Shown here: positions 5,678 through 13,153 of the stretch, in pieces | Layout: each line of letters opens with the position of its first letter | Position numbering within the stretch: the first letter of the stretch is position 1 | Source: an uncultured Collinsella sp. | GTDB taxonomy: Bacteria; Actinomycetota; Coriobacteriia; Coriobacteriales; Coriobacteriaceae | NCBI GenBank assembly: GCA_900541665.1 | Contig: UQKV01000052.1 | Coordinates: forward strand, 1-13,164 | DNA length: 13,164 bases | Direction of reading: 5' to 3' | Translations under genes and position numbers: made by a program | The notes under the pieces: generated by a model | Databases searched by the model: none | What the model was told of the DNA's origin: nothing | Seen by the model: only the letters and a program-made list of their open reading frames with translations

Positions 5678-6391
5678 CTAATAGTTGTAGGTATATCCGC
5701 CGGCGTCGCCGCGGGTAAAAGACTTGGCATGCTCGATTGCCTGCCCACTCGAGTCATAGGTCAGGCCTTCCAGCACGAGCGCCAGATCGCCCGGCTCAAG
5801 ATTGAGCAAACTCGCATCGCGTGCGCCCAGCGCCTCGATATCGAGTTTCTCTACCGACTGATCTGGCTTGCGTCCCAACATATCGTAGGTCTCGAACAGG
5901 CTGAAGACCGAAATGTCCACGTCTTCGATGCCCGGAAACAGCAGGCACGGAATCAGTGTCATCTCGATCGATACGGGCTCACCATCGATGCAGTTGAGGC
6001 GGCGCACCGAGTAAAGCAGATCGTCCTCGGCGATGCCAAACAAGTCGGCATAATACGGGCCGGCGTAGCGTTTGGAGCGCGCCAGGATGCGCACCGACGG
6101 CGTCGCGCCCGATGCCAGAACCGACTGACGGAAGCCGCCCTTGCGTTCGTGCTCGTCAAACCACTTGTGTCCCACAAAGGCGCCTTTGCCCTGCACGCGA
6201 CGAATCTGGCCACTTTTGACCAGCTCGTCCATGGCGCTTCGGATTGTCAGGCGCGTCGTGCCAAACTCCTCGGCCAGCTCGTTTTCGGACGGAATCATCG
6301 AACCTGTCGGGTAGTCGCCGCGCTCGATTCGCTCCGCAATGCAGCGGCGAATTTGTTTGTAAACCGGCAAGTCTTCTACTGCATCAGCCAT
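5678..6391 (-). CDS. GntR-family transcriptional regulator with UTRA effector domain (HutC subfamily), gene 2
   Basis: The 237-residue protein has an N-terminal winged helix-turn-helix (about 8-76: PVYKQIRRCIAERI, PSENELAEEFGTTRLTIRSAMDEL, GKGAFV) and a C-terminal UTRA ligand-binding domain (about 95-230: VRRLNCIDGEPVSIEMTLIP). This is the architecture of FrlR, NagR and DasR, which sense phosphosugars and repress uptake genes. The ATG at 6391 lies inside the end of the upstream GntR gene (16-nt overlap), so the two are co-translated. It is the gene nearest to promoter P3, and the GGTATTAA-type sites there resemble what UTRA regulators bind, so control of the deglycase/PTS genes is the natural inference. 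A terminator follows directly. Confidence 0.9.
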   Translation of the reverse strand: MADAVEDLPVYKQIRRCIAERIERGDYPTGSMIPSENELAEEFGTTRLTIRSAMDELVKSGQIRRVQGKGAFVGHKWFDEHERKGGFRQSVLASGATPSVRILARSKRYAGPYYADLFGIAEDDLLYSVRRLNCIDGEPVSIEMTLIPCLLFPGIEDVDISVFSLFETYDMLGRKPDQSVEKLDIEALGARDASLLNLEPGDLALVLEGLTYDSSGQAIEHAKSFTRGDAGGYTYNY

Positions 6392-7143
6392 TCGACACCC
6401 ACCTTCGTCGCAACGCCGTCTGCCTCGCCGTTATCGGCAAAACGATACTTGGTCGGCAGAGTCACGGACTTGCAATACTCAACAAAGCCATCGTTCTCGT
6501 CGCGCTCGTGCGAAGCCTTGTAAAACACCGGCGTGCCCTCCTGAGCATTCAGCAACTTGGCCTCGTCGGCGTTCAGACGGCTGATGGAAATATGCTCCTT
6601 GCCGTGCGTCACATGGACATTCCCCTCTTTGAGCAAAACGTCGTAGAGGCTCTCCTGCTCAAAATCATGATCGGGAAGCGAGGGGCACAAAGACAGATTG
6701 ACGTAAGCCGTCTCGATCGATGCCGGAGAACCGTTGACCACACGCACGCGCCGAATGCAGAAGAGCGGCATGCCCAGGTCGATCTGGGCTTTTTGGGCAA
6801 GATCGATATCGGCATACACGACCTTGGACCAAACCAGGCGTGCGGTCGACTTTGAGCCAACCCTCTCCACCGCCTGCGTATAGTTCCATGTTTCCTGAAA
6901 GATGTTCAACGGCTTGGGAGGGCATACATAGGTACCCGAACCGCGGCGGCTTTCCAAAGTTCCGCACGAAATAAGACGCGTGATCGCAGCACGCAACGCC
7001 GTGCGCGACACGCCCAGCTCTTCACAGAGCACACGCTCGGCGGGCAGCCGGTCGCCACCCTGCAGGTCATAATGTTTGATATACCAAAGAATGCCCTCAA
7101 AGGCGCGATCTTTGGGCGGAATCGCATATGGTTCACTCGGCAT
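6376..7143 (-). CDS. GntR-family transcriptional regulator with UTRA effector domain, gene 1
   Basis: The 255-residue protein has the same architecture as its neighbour but a different sequence: winged helix-turn-helix at about 12-76 (RLPAERVLCEELGVSRTALR, RRGSGTYV) and a UTRA domain in the second half (CIRRVRVVNGSPASIETAYV, then SLYDVLL). I use the ATG at 7143, where GAGGAG stands eight bases upstream; the TTG two codons earlier would be too close to it. It begins 35 nt after the small hypothetical gene and overlaps the next GntR gene by 16 nt, forming one operon. Two UTRA regulators side by side suggest two effectors or a heteromeric control of the locus, matching the two kinds of DNA boxes seen in P1-P3. 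That assignment is inference. Confidence 0.9.
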   Translation of the reverse strand: MPSEPYAIPPKDRAFEGILWYIKHYDLQGGDRLPAERVLCEELGVSRTALRAAITRLISCGTLESRRGSGTYVCPPKPLNIFQETWNYTQAVERVGSKSTARLVWSKVVYADIDLAQKAQIDLGMPLFCIRRVRVVNGSPASIETAYVNLSLCPSLPDHDFEQESLYDVLLKEGNVHVTHGKEHISISRLNADEAKLLNAQEGTPVFYKASHERDENDGFVEYCKSVTLPTKYRFADNGEADGVATKVGVEWLMQ

Positions 7144-7178
7144 GGGCAAGGCTCCTCAACCGCTTGATGCTGCGGACA

Positions 7179-7670
7179 TCATTGCTCCGGACGCCTCATG
7201 GCGTCGAAGGCTTCTTTGATTTGCTCCGCGACGCTCCGATACGACCGATATAGGCCGGAGTCTCGCTTGACTTCGCCCGCGGTCACCGGAATCTCAAGCT
7301 TCGAAATCTCATCCTCGCCGGTTTGCACGACAACGATGACACCCATACCAAGGCACATATTACGCTTGGCAGCGTTGTTTTTGGTAGCCTGAGCTGGATT
7401 AATCAAAATCTGCTGAGCTAGTTCGCGATTGCTAAGCTCCGGCACATCCTCGGGATTTCCGGTCTCGACAATCTCGCACTGCAGCACGTCCGCATAGTCA
7501 AAAATCTTCGGCTCGCCGCCGCGCTGATGCACGGCCCACTTGCGGCGCGTGGCATCCTGGTAGATAGCCGGCAAAAACGTAAACCGCGGTGGGTCCAAAA
7601 TCGTATCCGTGATGGTAAACACATCGGGATCAAAGGCATCCTGCGGGTTTTTCTTCTTGAACAGCCCCAT
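7179..7670 (-). CDS. Conserved hypothetical protein, DUF4428-like C-terminal region
   Basis: A 163-residue soluble protein that I cannot assign a function. It starts MGLFKKKNPQDAF; the ATG at 7670 has GGGAGG five bases upstream, so I prefer it to a longer frame beginning at 7703. The segment RRKWAVHQRGGEPKIFDYADVLQCEIVE resembles the beta-rich domain that follows the zinc ribbon in DUF4428 proteins, but the cysteine pairs of the ribbon are absent. There is no signal peptide or membrane helix. The C-terminus (SVAEQIKEAFDAMRR) looks helical. It is the first gene of the operon with the two GntR regulators, 35 nt before gene 1. The DUF4428 link comes from memory of the family pattern and is tentative. 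Confidence 0.75.
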   Translation of the reverse strand: MGLFKKKNPQDAFDPDVFTITDTILDPPRFTFLPAIYQDATRRKWAVHQRGGEPKIFDYADVLQCEIVETGNPEDVPELSNRELAQQILINPAQATKNNAAKRNMCLGMGVIVVVQTGEDEISKLEIPVTAGEVKRDSGLYRSYRSVAEQIKEAFDAMRRPEQ

Positions 7671-7791
7671 ATCAGCCTCCCGTACTAGCATTAAACAACT
7701 CAAGCCGAATATAGCACCAATTTCAAGCCGCCGCCTTACCCTATCGGCGCACGGCGTCTATGACTCGCCCAGCGGAAAAGTTCACGGACGA

Positions 7792-7866
7792 GGGCCGGGG
7801 AGGCATGCTTTGTTTTGAGAAGTGGGCTCCGCGAACTTCTCAAAACAAAGCATGCCTCCCCGGCCC
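7792..7866. repeat. Long hairpin H1: 32-bp perfect inverted repeat, 11-nt loop
   Basis: The arm 7792-7823 is fully complementary to 7835-7866. The apex reads AAGTGGGCTCCGCGAACTT on the plus strand, and the stem base is GGGCC/GGCCC. No T-run follows on either side. It lies in the 420-bp gap between xfp and the DUF4428-like gene. Confidence 0.95.
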
Positions 7867-7978
7867 CGGCAATGTAATCTTGGCTGACCATAGTTAGATG
7901 CACGGCTTCCAGGGCAGCGTAAGCAAGGTCCCCATTACATAAAAAAGAATCAGCCCCCGCATATCGAAACGGTCGAGA

Positions 7979-8063
7979 GGGCCTGCTCCGGGCGGGTTGC
8001 CTTGCTCTGGGAAGTTCGCGAAGCCCACTTCCCGGAGCAAGGCAACCCGCCCGGAGCAGGCCC
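7979..8063. repeat. Long hairpin H2: 37-bp inverted repeat with one wobble, 11-nt loop
   Basis: The arm 7979-8015 pairs with 8027-8063, with only T8008/G8034 not Watson-Crick. An outer ACGGTC/GACCGT stem (7969-7974 with 8072-8077) extends it. Read on the minus strand the apex is AAGTGGGCTTCGCGAACTT, one base different from H1, so H2 is a family member in opposite orientation. It starts 27 nt after the xfp stop codon. A six-T stretch on the minus strand (7946-7941) is too far away to make a standard terminator. The 112 bp between H1 and H2 show no supportable gene. Confidence 0.95.
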
Positions 8064-8090
8064 CAGCGCGAGACCGTCCCGGATGCCTAC

Positions 8091-10619
8091 CTACTCGTTG
8101 TCGCCGGCAGTTAGCTGCGTTGCGGAAAGCGCGCCGTCGGCAGCAGTCGCGGCTGCGGCGTCGGGCCAGACCCAGTCGGTAAAGGCCGGGTGATCGAAGC
8201 CCTCGTCGCACGCGAACTCAAAGGCCTCGGTGCGGAAGGCCTCCCACTCATCAATCTGCTCGGCAAACTTATCGGCGTCGACCATGCGCAACACGTCGGC
8301 GGCCAGGGCCCAGCGGTCCATGTTATTCAGGCGCAGCATGTCGAACGGCGTGGTCGTGGAGCCCTTCTCCTCGTAGCCGTGGACGCGGAAGGCATCGTGG
8401 CCGGGGCGGTTCCAGATCAGACGGCGAATCGTGCCGGCGTAGGCGTGGAATGCAAAGAGCACGGGCTTCTCGCCGCGGCCAAACAGCTCAGCCCAGCGCT
8501 CATCGCTGATGGCCTGGTCGTTCTCGCAGACGTTCTGAATCTTGAGCAGATCGACCACGTTGACGAACCACACCTTGATGCCCAGCTCGCGCAGCATGTC
8601 GGTTGCAGCCAGGGCCTCGAGCGTCGGCACGTCGCCGCACGTGGCGACCACGACGTCGGCCTCGGCGAGCGAGCTGGCGGTCGATGCCCACTCCCAGGTC
8701 GCAACACCCTCGGCGAGCTCTGCCTTGGCCTCGTCGACCGTCTGGAAGGTCGGGGCGGGCTGCTTGCCACAGAAGATGGCGTTGACGCAGTCGGTGGACT
8801 GGTAGACGCGCTCGGCCACGGCGAGAGCCATGTTGGCGTCGGCCGGATAGTAGGCGTTCACGATGTGCGTTTCATTGGCCTTGTTGAGCAGCAGGTCGAT
8901 AAAGCCGGGATCCTGATGAGAGAAGCCGTTGTGGTCCTGACGCCAGACATGGCTCGACAGCAAAATGTTGAGACCGCTGATGGGGGCACGCCACGGAATC
9001 TCGCGCTTGGTAGCCTCGAGCCACTTGCAGTGCTGGTTGACCATGGAGTCGACCACATGGACAAAACTCTCATAAGAGCTCCACACGCCGGAGCGGCCGG
9101 TGAGCACGTAGGCCTCGAGGAAGCCCTCGCACTGATGCTCGGACAGCTGCTCGACAACCTTGCCGGAACCGGCGAGCAGCTCGTCGTTGGCCTCGTCCTC
9201 GTAGAAGCCGGCGTCCCACTGCTTCTTGGTCACCTTGTAGGCAGCCTGCAGACGGTTGGACGCGGTCTCGTCGGGACCGAAGATGCGGAAATCGTCCATG
9301 TTCTTAGCCAGAACGTCGGCAGTGTACTCGCCAAAGACGCGGGCGGCCTCGGTGGAGCCCCAGCCGTGACCCTTTTCGGCAACGGGAATCTCGTGGGCGT
9401 GAATATCGGGCAGCTCGAGCTCGCGACGAACCTTGCCGCCGTTTGCGTTGGGGTTGGCGCCGATGCGCAGCTCGCCGGTCGGCATAAAGGCCGTCACCTC
9501 GGGGCGCACCTGGCCCTCGGGCGTAAAGAGCTCCTCGGGCTTGTAGGAACGCAGCCACTCGCGCAGCACGCGGAAGTGCTCGTGGGTGTCCTTGGCGCTC
9601 GCCAGCGGCACCTGATGGGCGCGCCAGGAGTCCTCGGTCTTCTTGCCGTCGATCTGCTTGGGGCAGGTCCAACCCTTGGGCGTGCGGAACACGATCATGG
9701 GGTAGGCCGGGCGAACCACGGTCTCGCCCGCGGCGGCCTGGGCCTGCGCGGCGGCCTTGATGTCGCAAATCTCGTCAAAGACCTGCTCAAACAGGGCGGC
9801 AAAGCGCTCGTGGATGCTTGCGTGGCTCTCGTCGTCAAAGCCGGCGACAAAGAAGTGCGGCTTATAGCCCATACCCTCAAAGAACTTGGTGAGCTCCTCA
9901 TCGGAAACGCGGGCAAGGATGGTGGGGTTGGCGATCTTGTAGCTGTTGAGGTGCAGGATCGGCAGGACGATACCGTCGGTTGCCGGGTTCACGAGCTTGT
10001 TTGACTGCCAAGAAGTCGCGAGCGGACCGGTCTCGGACTCGCCGTCGCCCACCACGGCCACGGCCAGCAGGCTCGGGTTGTCCATGACGGCACCGTAGGC
10101 GTGGCTGAGCGTGTAGCCGAGCTCGCCGCCCTCATGGATGGAGCCGGGCGTCTCGGGCGCAAAGTGGCTCGGAATGCCGCCGGGGTAGGAGAACTGACGG
10201 AAGAACTTCTGCAGGCCGGCCTCGTCATTGGTGATGTCGGGGCGGATCTCGCGGTAGGTGCCATCGAGCAGCGACTGGGCGGTGCCGGCAGGGCCACCGT
10301 GGCCCGGGCCCATCAAGAAAATGGCGTTCTGGTTGTGGTCGGCGATGAGACGGTTGACGTGTCCGAACAGGAAGTTGATGCCAGGCGTGGTGCCCCAGTG
10401 ACCAACCAGGCGATGCTTAACGTCCGGACGACCAAAGTCGCGCACCTCGCCGGTCTTCTCGTCGACAAAGTCAGCGCGCATCAGCGGGTTGGAGCGAAGG
10501 TAGATCTGACCGACGGACAGATAGTTCGATGCGCGCCAATACAGGTCGACGCCCTCGAGCTCGGAAGCCGGAACCTCATGTCCCAGTTTTTGCCACGGCG
10601 TACCCAGTGTTTTAGCCAT
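8091..10619 (-). CDS. xfp: Xylulose-5-phosphate/fructose-6-phosphate phosphoketolase
   Basis: The 842-residue thiamine-diphosphate enzyme splits xylulose-5-P (and usually fructose-6-P) with phosphate into acetyl phosphate and glyceraldehyde-3-P (or erythrose-4-P), giving ATP through acetate kinase. Landmarks: HRLVGHWGTTPG (69-80), MGPGHGGPAG (103-112), EGGELGYTLSHAYGA (163-177), the TPP/Mg motif GDGESETGPLATSW (191-204), LHLNSYKIANPT (222-233, where most family members have LNGYKI) and RQDHNGFSHQDPGF in the second half. Length and motifs fit the complete family (about 800-850). The ATG at 10619 is preceded by AAGGGA. Cytoplasmic, transcribed alone. Its promoter carries two LacI-type operators and the LacI gene lies directly upstream, so regulation by that repressor is likely. 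Confidence 0.97.
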   Translation of the reverse strand: MAKTLGTPWQKLGHEVPASELEGVDLYWRASNYLSVGQIYLRSNPLMRADFVDEKTGEVRDFGRPDVKHRLVGHWGTTPGINFLFGHVNRLIADHNQNAIFLMGPGHGGPAGTAQSLLDGTYREIRPDITNDEAGLQKFFRQFSYPGGIPSHFAPETPGSIHEGGELGYTLSHAYGAVMDNPSLLAVAVVGDGESETGPLATSWQSNKLVNPATDGIVLPILHLNSYKIANPTILARVSDEELTKFFEGMGYKPHFFVAGFDDESHASIHERFAALFEQVFDEICDIKAAAQAQAAAGETVVRPAYPMIVFRTPKGWTCPKQIDGKKTEDSWRAHQVPLASAKDTHEHFRVLREWLRSYKPEELFTPEGQVRPEVTAFMPTGELRIGANPNANGGKVRRELELPDIHAHEIPVAEKGHGWGSTEAARVFGEYTADVLAKNMDDFRIFGPDETASNRLQAAYKVTKKQWDAGFYEDEANDELLAGSGKVVEQLSEHQCEGFLEAYVLTGRSGVWSSYESFVHVVDSMVNQHCKWLEATKREIPWRAPISGLNILLSSHVWRQDHNGFSHQDPGFIDLLLNKANETHIVNAYYPADANMALAVAERVYQSTDCVNAIFCGKQPAPTFQTVDEAKAELAEGVATWEWASTASSLAEADVVVATCGDVPTLEALAATDMLRELGIKVWFVNVVDLLKIQNVCENDQAISDERWAELFGRGEKPVLFAFHAYAGTIRRLIWNRPGHDAFRVHGYEEKGSTTTPFDMLRLNNMDRWALAADVLRMVDADKFAEQIDEWEAFRTEAFEFACDEGFDHPAFTDWVWPDAAAATAADGALSATQLTAGDNE

Positions 10620-10677
10620 TGTTTATGTCCCTTCGCTGCGCGGTCACCCTCCGATACGGCAACCTTTCGTTGGGACT

Positions 10678-10723
10678 AGTATATTTGCTAAAACGTTTTA
10701 TCGTGGTGAAAAAACGTTTTATC
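10678..10723 (-). promoter_or_regulatory. xfp promoter with two AAAACGTTTTATC operators
   Basis: The 13-mer AAAACGTTTTATC occurs at 10690-10702 and again at 10711-10723. The palindrome centres are 21 bp apart, two helical turns. On the minus strand a TATACT -10 box (10683-10678) follows directly, so the proximal operator fills the -10/-35 spacer. The -35 hexamer is poor. A CG-centred palindrome of this kind is typical for LacI-family repressors, and one is encoded just upstream. Confidence 0.75.
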
Positions 10724-10814
10724 ATCCTGATTTGCAATATGGATTAGCAAAACGCGACATTCACCTGCGGCACTGTCTGTCACAGGTGCTCCACATTCGG
10801 TCTCTGCAAATTGG

Positions 10815-10826
10815 TAAACGCGTTTA
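10815..10826. promoter_or_regulatory. Third LacI-type palindrome TAAACGCGTTTA
   Basis: A perfect 12-bp palindrome overlapping the stop codon of the LacI-family gene. Its centre is 105 bp from the nearer xfp operator, close to ten helical turns. It could be an auxiliary operator for looping, or chance, since part of it is coding. Between it and the xfp operators a CACCTG/CAGGTG inverted repeat (10762-10788) may be a weak terminator. Confidence 0.4.
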
Positions 10827-11852
10827 GTTGTGTTTTGTAACCTTGAGCACGCTGTCCTTAACGATAAGCGCCGGCTCCAGAACGACCTCTTCGGCACGCC
10901 TACCGCCCCTACCGGCAAGGCGCTTGGACATGCAGCCAAAAGCATGCTCCGCGAGGACACCCGGATCCTGTTCGATCGCGGTCAGCGCCGGCTCAAAGAG
11001 AACGTCAGCCGCCGAGTTGTCATAGCTCACCACCGAAATATCGCCCGGAATGCTCTTCCCCATCTCGTGCAAGCGCTTGAGCAAACCGAGGGCAATGTTG
11101 TCCGAGCTTGCGAACACGGCGGTGGCGTCGGTTGCGAGCACCGCCTCCGAAGCCTCGTATGCACTCGGAATGTAGTATTCGCTCTCAAACTCCAAACGCG
11201 CGTCGATAGGCAGGCCAACCTCGCGCAATGCGCGCTCATAGCCGGCAAGTCGCTTGCGACCCGTGTTGGAACGACGCGCGTTAACTAAGCAGGCAATGCG
11301 ACGGTGACCCTGCTCGATCAGATAGCGGGTAGCCATGTAGCCACCCATCTCGTGGTCGAACATCACCTTGTCGCACTCGAGCCCCTCAATGGCACGGTCG
11401 ACCATCACGGCCGGGATGGGCAGGTGGCTGACTTCTTCGCGCAGGGCGCGGTCGTCGGAGAACTCGTCACCCACCACCAGAAAGACGCCGTCGACGCCGC
11501 GCGTCACCAGCTGGCGCAGCAGCTCAAGATCGTCATCGGCGCTTCCGCCCGAGCTGGTAATAAAGAGCGCGTAGCCGTCCTCGCGGCAGCGCTTTTCCAA
11601 GCTGCCGGCGAGCGAGGCAAAAAAGCGGCTCTCGATATTGGGAACGATAAGGCCCAGCGTACGCGACTCGCGCATGACCAGGCTACGAGCAATCTGGTTA
11701 GGAACATAGTGGTTGCGCGCCGCGACCTCCTTGATGAGCTTGCGGTTTTCTTCCGAGATGCGACAGGGCCGATTATTGAGCACAAGCGAGACCGACGAGG
11801 GGGAAAGCCCCACCTCCTGGGCGATCTGCTTGAGGGTGACTTTGTTGGCCAT
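10824..11852 (-). CDS. LacI-family transcriptional regulator
   Basis: The 342-residue protein has the LacI helix-turn-helix at residues 5-26 (VTLKQIAQEVGLSPSSVSLV), the hinge helix YVPNQIARSL (49-58), and a periplasmic-binding-protein-like effector domain (TLGLIVPNIESRFFASL, DGVFLV, VMVDRAIEG, DHEMGGYMATRYLIEQGHRRIACL, AVFASSDNIALGLLK, DISVVSYDN). GGAAGGAG lies five bases before the ATG at 11852; the reading frame stays open upstream only because it runs antisense through murB. It is the next gene upstream of xfp, with the paired operators between them, so local repression or activation of xfp, probably in response to a sugar or sugar phosphate, is the likely role. The effector cannot be deduced. 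A TATACT -10 box (11893-11888) may be its promoter. Confidence 0.93.
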   Translation of the reverse strand: MANKVTLKQIAQEVGLSPSSVSLVLNNRPCRISEENRKLIKEVAARNHYVPNQIARSLVMRESRTLGLIVPNIESRFFASLAGSLEKRCREDGYALFITSSGGSADDDLELLRQLVTRGVDGVFLVVGDEFSDDRALREEVSHLPIPAVMVDRAIEGLECDKVMFDHEMGGYMATRYLIEQGHRRIACLVNARRSNTGRKRLAGYERALREVGLPIDARLEFESEYYIPSAYEASEAVLATDATAVFASSDNIALGLLKRLHEMGKSIPGDISVVSYDNSAADVLFEPALTAIEQDPGVLAEHAFGCMSKRLAGRGGRRAEEVVLEPALIVKDSVLKVTKHN

Positions 11853-12035
11853 CTCGCTCCTTCCGGGTTTACGCGCAATCTCTTGAAAGTATAGCGACTG
11901 CCCCTCTACCTCGGTGATAAACACTTTACCAATCCGGTAGACGGCTGTTTTATCGCCGCCAGCGCACCAAATCCGTCCGGGTGGGGTATATTGCAATCGA
12001 TTGATGACAACGACCACCAAAAGGCGGATATTCGT
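11853..12035. promoter_or_regulatory. Divergent lacI/murB intergenic region
   Basis: 183 bp between two divergently transcribed genes must hold both promoters. A minus-strand TATACT (11893-11888) is a fair -10 for the LacI gene, and a plus-strand TATATT (11987-11992) may serve murB. At 11927-11947 TACCAATC is directly followed by CGGTAGACGG, pieces that resemble the two boxes of P1-P3, but the spacing is different. Confidence 0.4.
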
Positions 12036-12998
12036 ATGCACGAGAACGACTTTTTTAACGAGGACCTGCTGTGCGCGCTTGCTGGCGTTGCCGGCGAGGA
12101 CAACGTACTGATGAGCGAGCCCATGCGCGAGCACACTACGTTTAAGATCGGCGGCCCGGCCGACGTCTTTGTCACGCCCGATACCGAGCAGGGCCTCGTC
12201 GCCACGCTCGATACCTGCTATCGCTGCGATCTGCCCCTCACCATCGTGGGCAACGGCTCCGACCTGCTCGTCGGCGACAAGGGCATCCGCGGCGTCGTCG
12301 TGGCGCTGGGCGAGGGACTCTCCGACATTACGGTCGACGGCACGCACGTCACGGCGGCAGCCGGCGCCTTGCTTTCCGATGTCTCCGCTGCGGCAGCCGA
12401 GGCCTGTCTCACCGGCATGGAGCCTATCTCGGGCATCCCCGGTTCGGTCGGCGGCGCCTGCTACATGAACGCCGGTGCCTACGGTGCCTGCATGGCCGAT
12501 GTGCTGGAGTCCGTGCGCGTCTACAAACCCGCTCGCCGGCTCGACGACGGCACCCGCGGCAGCGGCAATATCATCGAGTTCGATGTCGACGAGCTCAACC
12601 TGGGTTATCGAAAGAGCCGCATCGCCGATGACGGCTTTATCGTGCTTTCGGCCACCTTCAATCTCGCCCCGGGCAACGCCGCGATGATCAAGGCCGACAT
12701 GGACGACTACCGCCAGCGCCGCGAGGACAAGCAGCCACTCGACATGCCGAGTGCCGGCTCCACCTTCAAGCGCCCCGAGGGCTACTTTGCCGGCAAGCTC
12801 ATCATGGATGCCGGCCTGCGAGGACACGCCGTTGGCGGCGCGCAGGTGAGCGAGAAGCACTGCGGCTTCATCGTCAACGCCGACCACGCCACCGCCGCCG
12901 ATGTCGACGAACTCATCCGCCACATCCAGGCAACCGTCAAAGACCAATTCAACGTAGACCTAGAACCCGAAGTCCACCGAGTCGGCGAATTTTTATAA
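12036..12998 (+). CDS. murB: UDP-N-acetylenolpyruvoylglucosamine reductase
   Basis: The 320-residue FAD enzyme uses NADPH to reduce UDP-GlcNAc-enolpyruvate to UDP-MurNAc, the second committed step of peptidoglycan synthesis in the cytoplasm. The FAD-binding half shows HTTFKIGGPADVFV (33-46), IVGNGSDLLVGDKGIRG (70-86) and GMEPISGIPGSVGGACYMNA (127-146). LGYRKSR (189-195) and the proton-donating serine in SAGSTFKRP (239-247, S242) follow, with the catalytic Glu near the C-terminus (LEPEVHRVGEF, probably E312). The start at 12036 is preceded by AAGGCGG nine bases upstream; a TTG at 11991 lies in the promoter region and gives no family sequence. Only plus-strand gene in the window. It sits alone between the LacI gene and a terminator, a housekeeping gene unrelated to the sugar loci. 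Confidence 0.97.
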   Translation: MHENDFFNEDLLCALAGVAGEDNVLMSEPMREHTTFKIGGPADVFVTPDTEQGLVATLDTCYRCDLPLTIVGNGSDLLVGDKGIRGVVVALGEGLSDITVDGTHVTAAAGALLSDVSAAAAEACLTGMEPISGIPGSVGGACYMNAGAYGACMADVLESVRVYKPARRLDDGTRGSGNIIEFDVDELNLGYRKSRIADDGFIVLSATFNLAPGNAAMIKADMDDYRQRREDKQPLDMPSAGSTFKRPEGYFAGKLIMDAGLRGHAVGGAQVSEKHCGFIVNADHATAADVDELIRHIQATVKDQFNVDLEPEVHRVGEFL

Positions 12999-13002
12999 AA
13001 AA

Positions 13003-13024
13003 GAAGGCCTCGAAAGGGGCCTTC
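13003..13024. terminator. Terminator hairpin after murB
   Basis: GAAGGCC (13003-13009) pairs with GGCCTTC (13018-13024), starting a few bases after the murB stop. On the plus strand only a T-rich stretch follows (CATATTTATT). On the minus strand the stem is followed by six T, so it works best against incoming minus-strand transcription and is probably bidirectional. Confidence 0.75.
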
Positions 13025-13130
13025 GCCATATTTATTCAGATAACCCAGTCCGGTGCGTCGCGCCCCGAACCCGAGAGGGCCGCGTGCCCGCCCGCAATAT
13101 ATTTGATTGATCGCGAGTTCCGCACGCAAA

Positions 13131-13153
13131 GAAGGCCACTTAATGTGGCCTTC
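13131..13153. terminator. Second GAAGGCC-type hairpin at the window end
   Basis: GAAGGCCAC (13131-13139) pairs perfectly with GTGGCCTTC (13145-13153) around TTAAT, and GCAA/TTGC outside it can add pairs. It shares the GAAGGCC/GGCCTTC core with the hairpin at 13003-13024. It probably terminates a gene beyond the right edge; no gene is visible in 13025-13164. Confidence 0.6.

Noticed and set aside
7894..7962. Small hydrophobic minus-strand peptide (22 residues) between the two long hairpins
   Set aside because: No ribosome binding site before its ATG and no other support; 22 codons without a stop are expected by chance.
7792..8063. CRISPR array, integron attC sites or insertion-sequence ends for the two long hairpins
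   Set aside because: There are only two units, no regularly spaced repeats, no transposase or integrase gene nearby, no attC-type core sites and no visible target-site duplication.
8190..10004. Plus-strand open frame of about 600 codons antisense to xfp
   Set aside because: A shadow of the phosphoketolase gene, whose minus-strand protein matches its family along the whole length.
11853..12947. Long upstream extension of the LacI-family reading frame
   Set aside because: It runs antisense through murB, and the LacI helix-turn-helix begins right after the ATG at 11852 with a good ribosome binding site. The extension is not protein coding.
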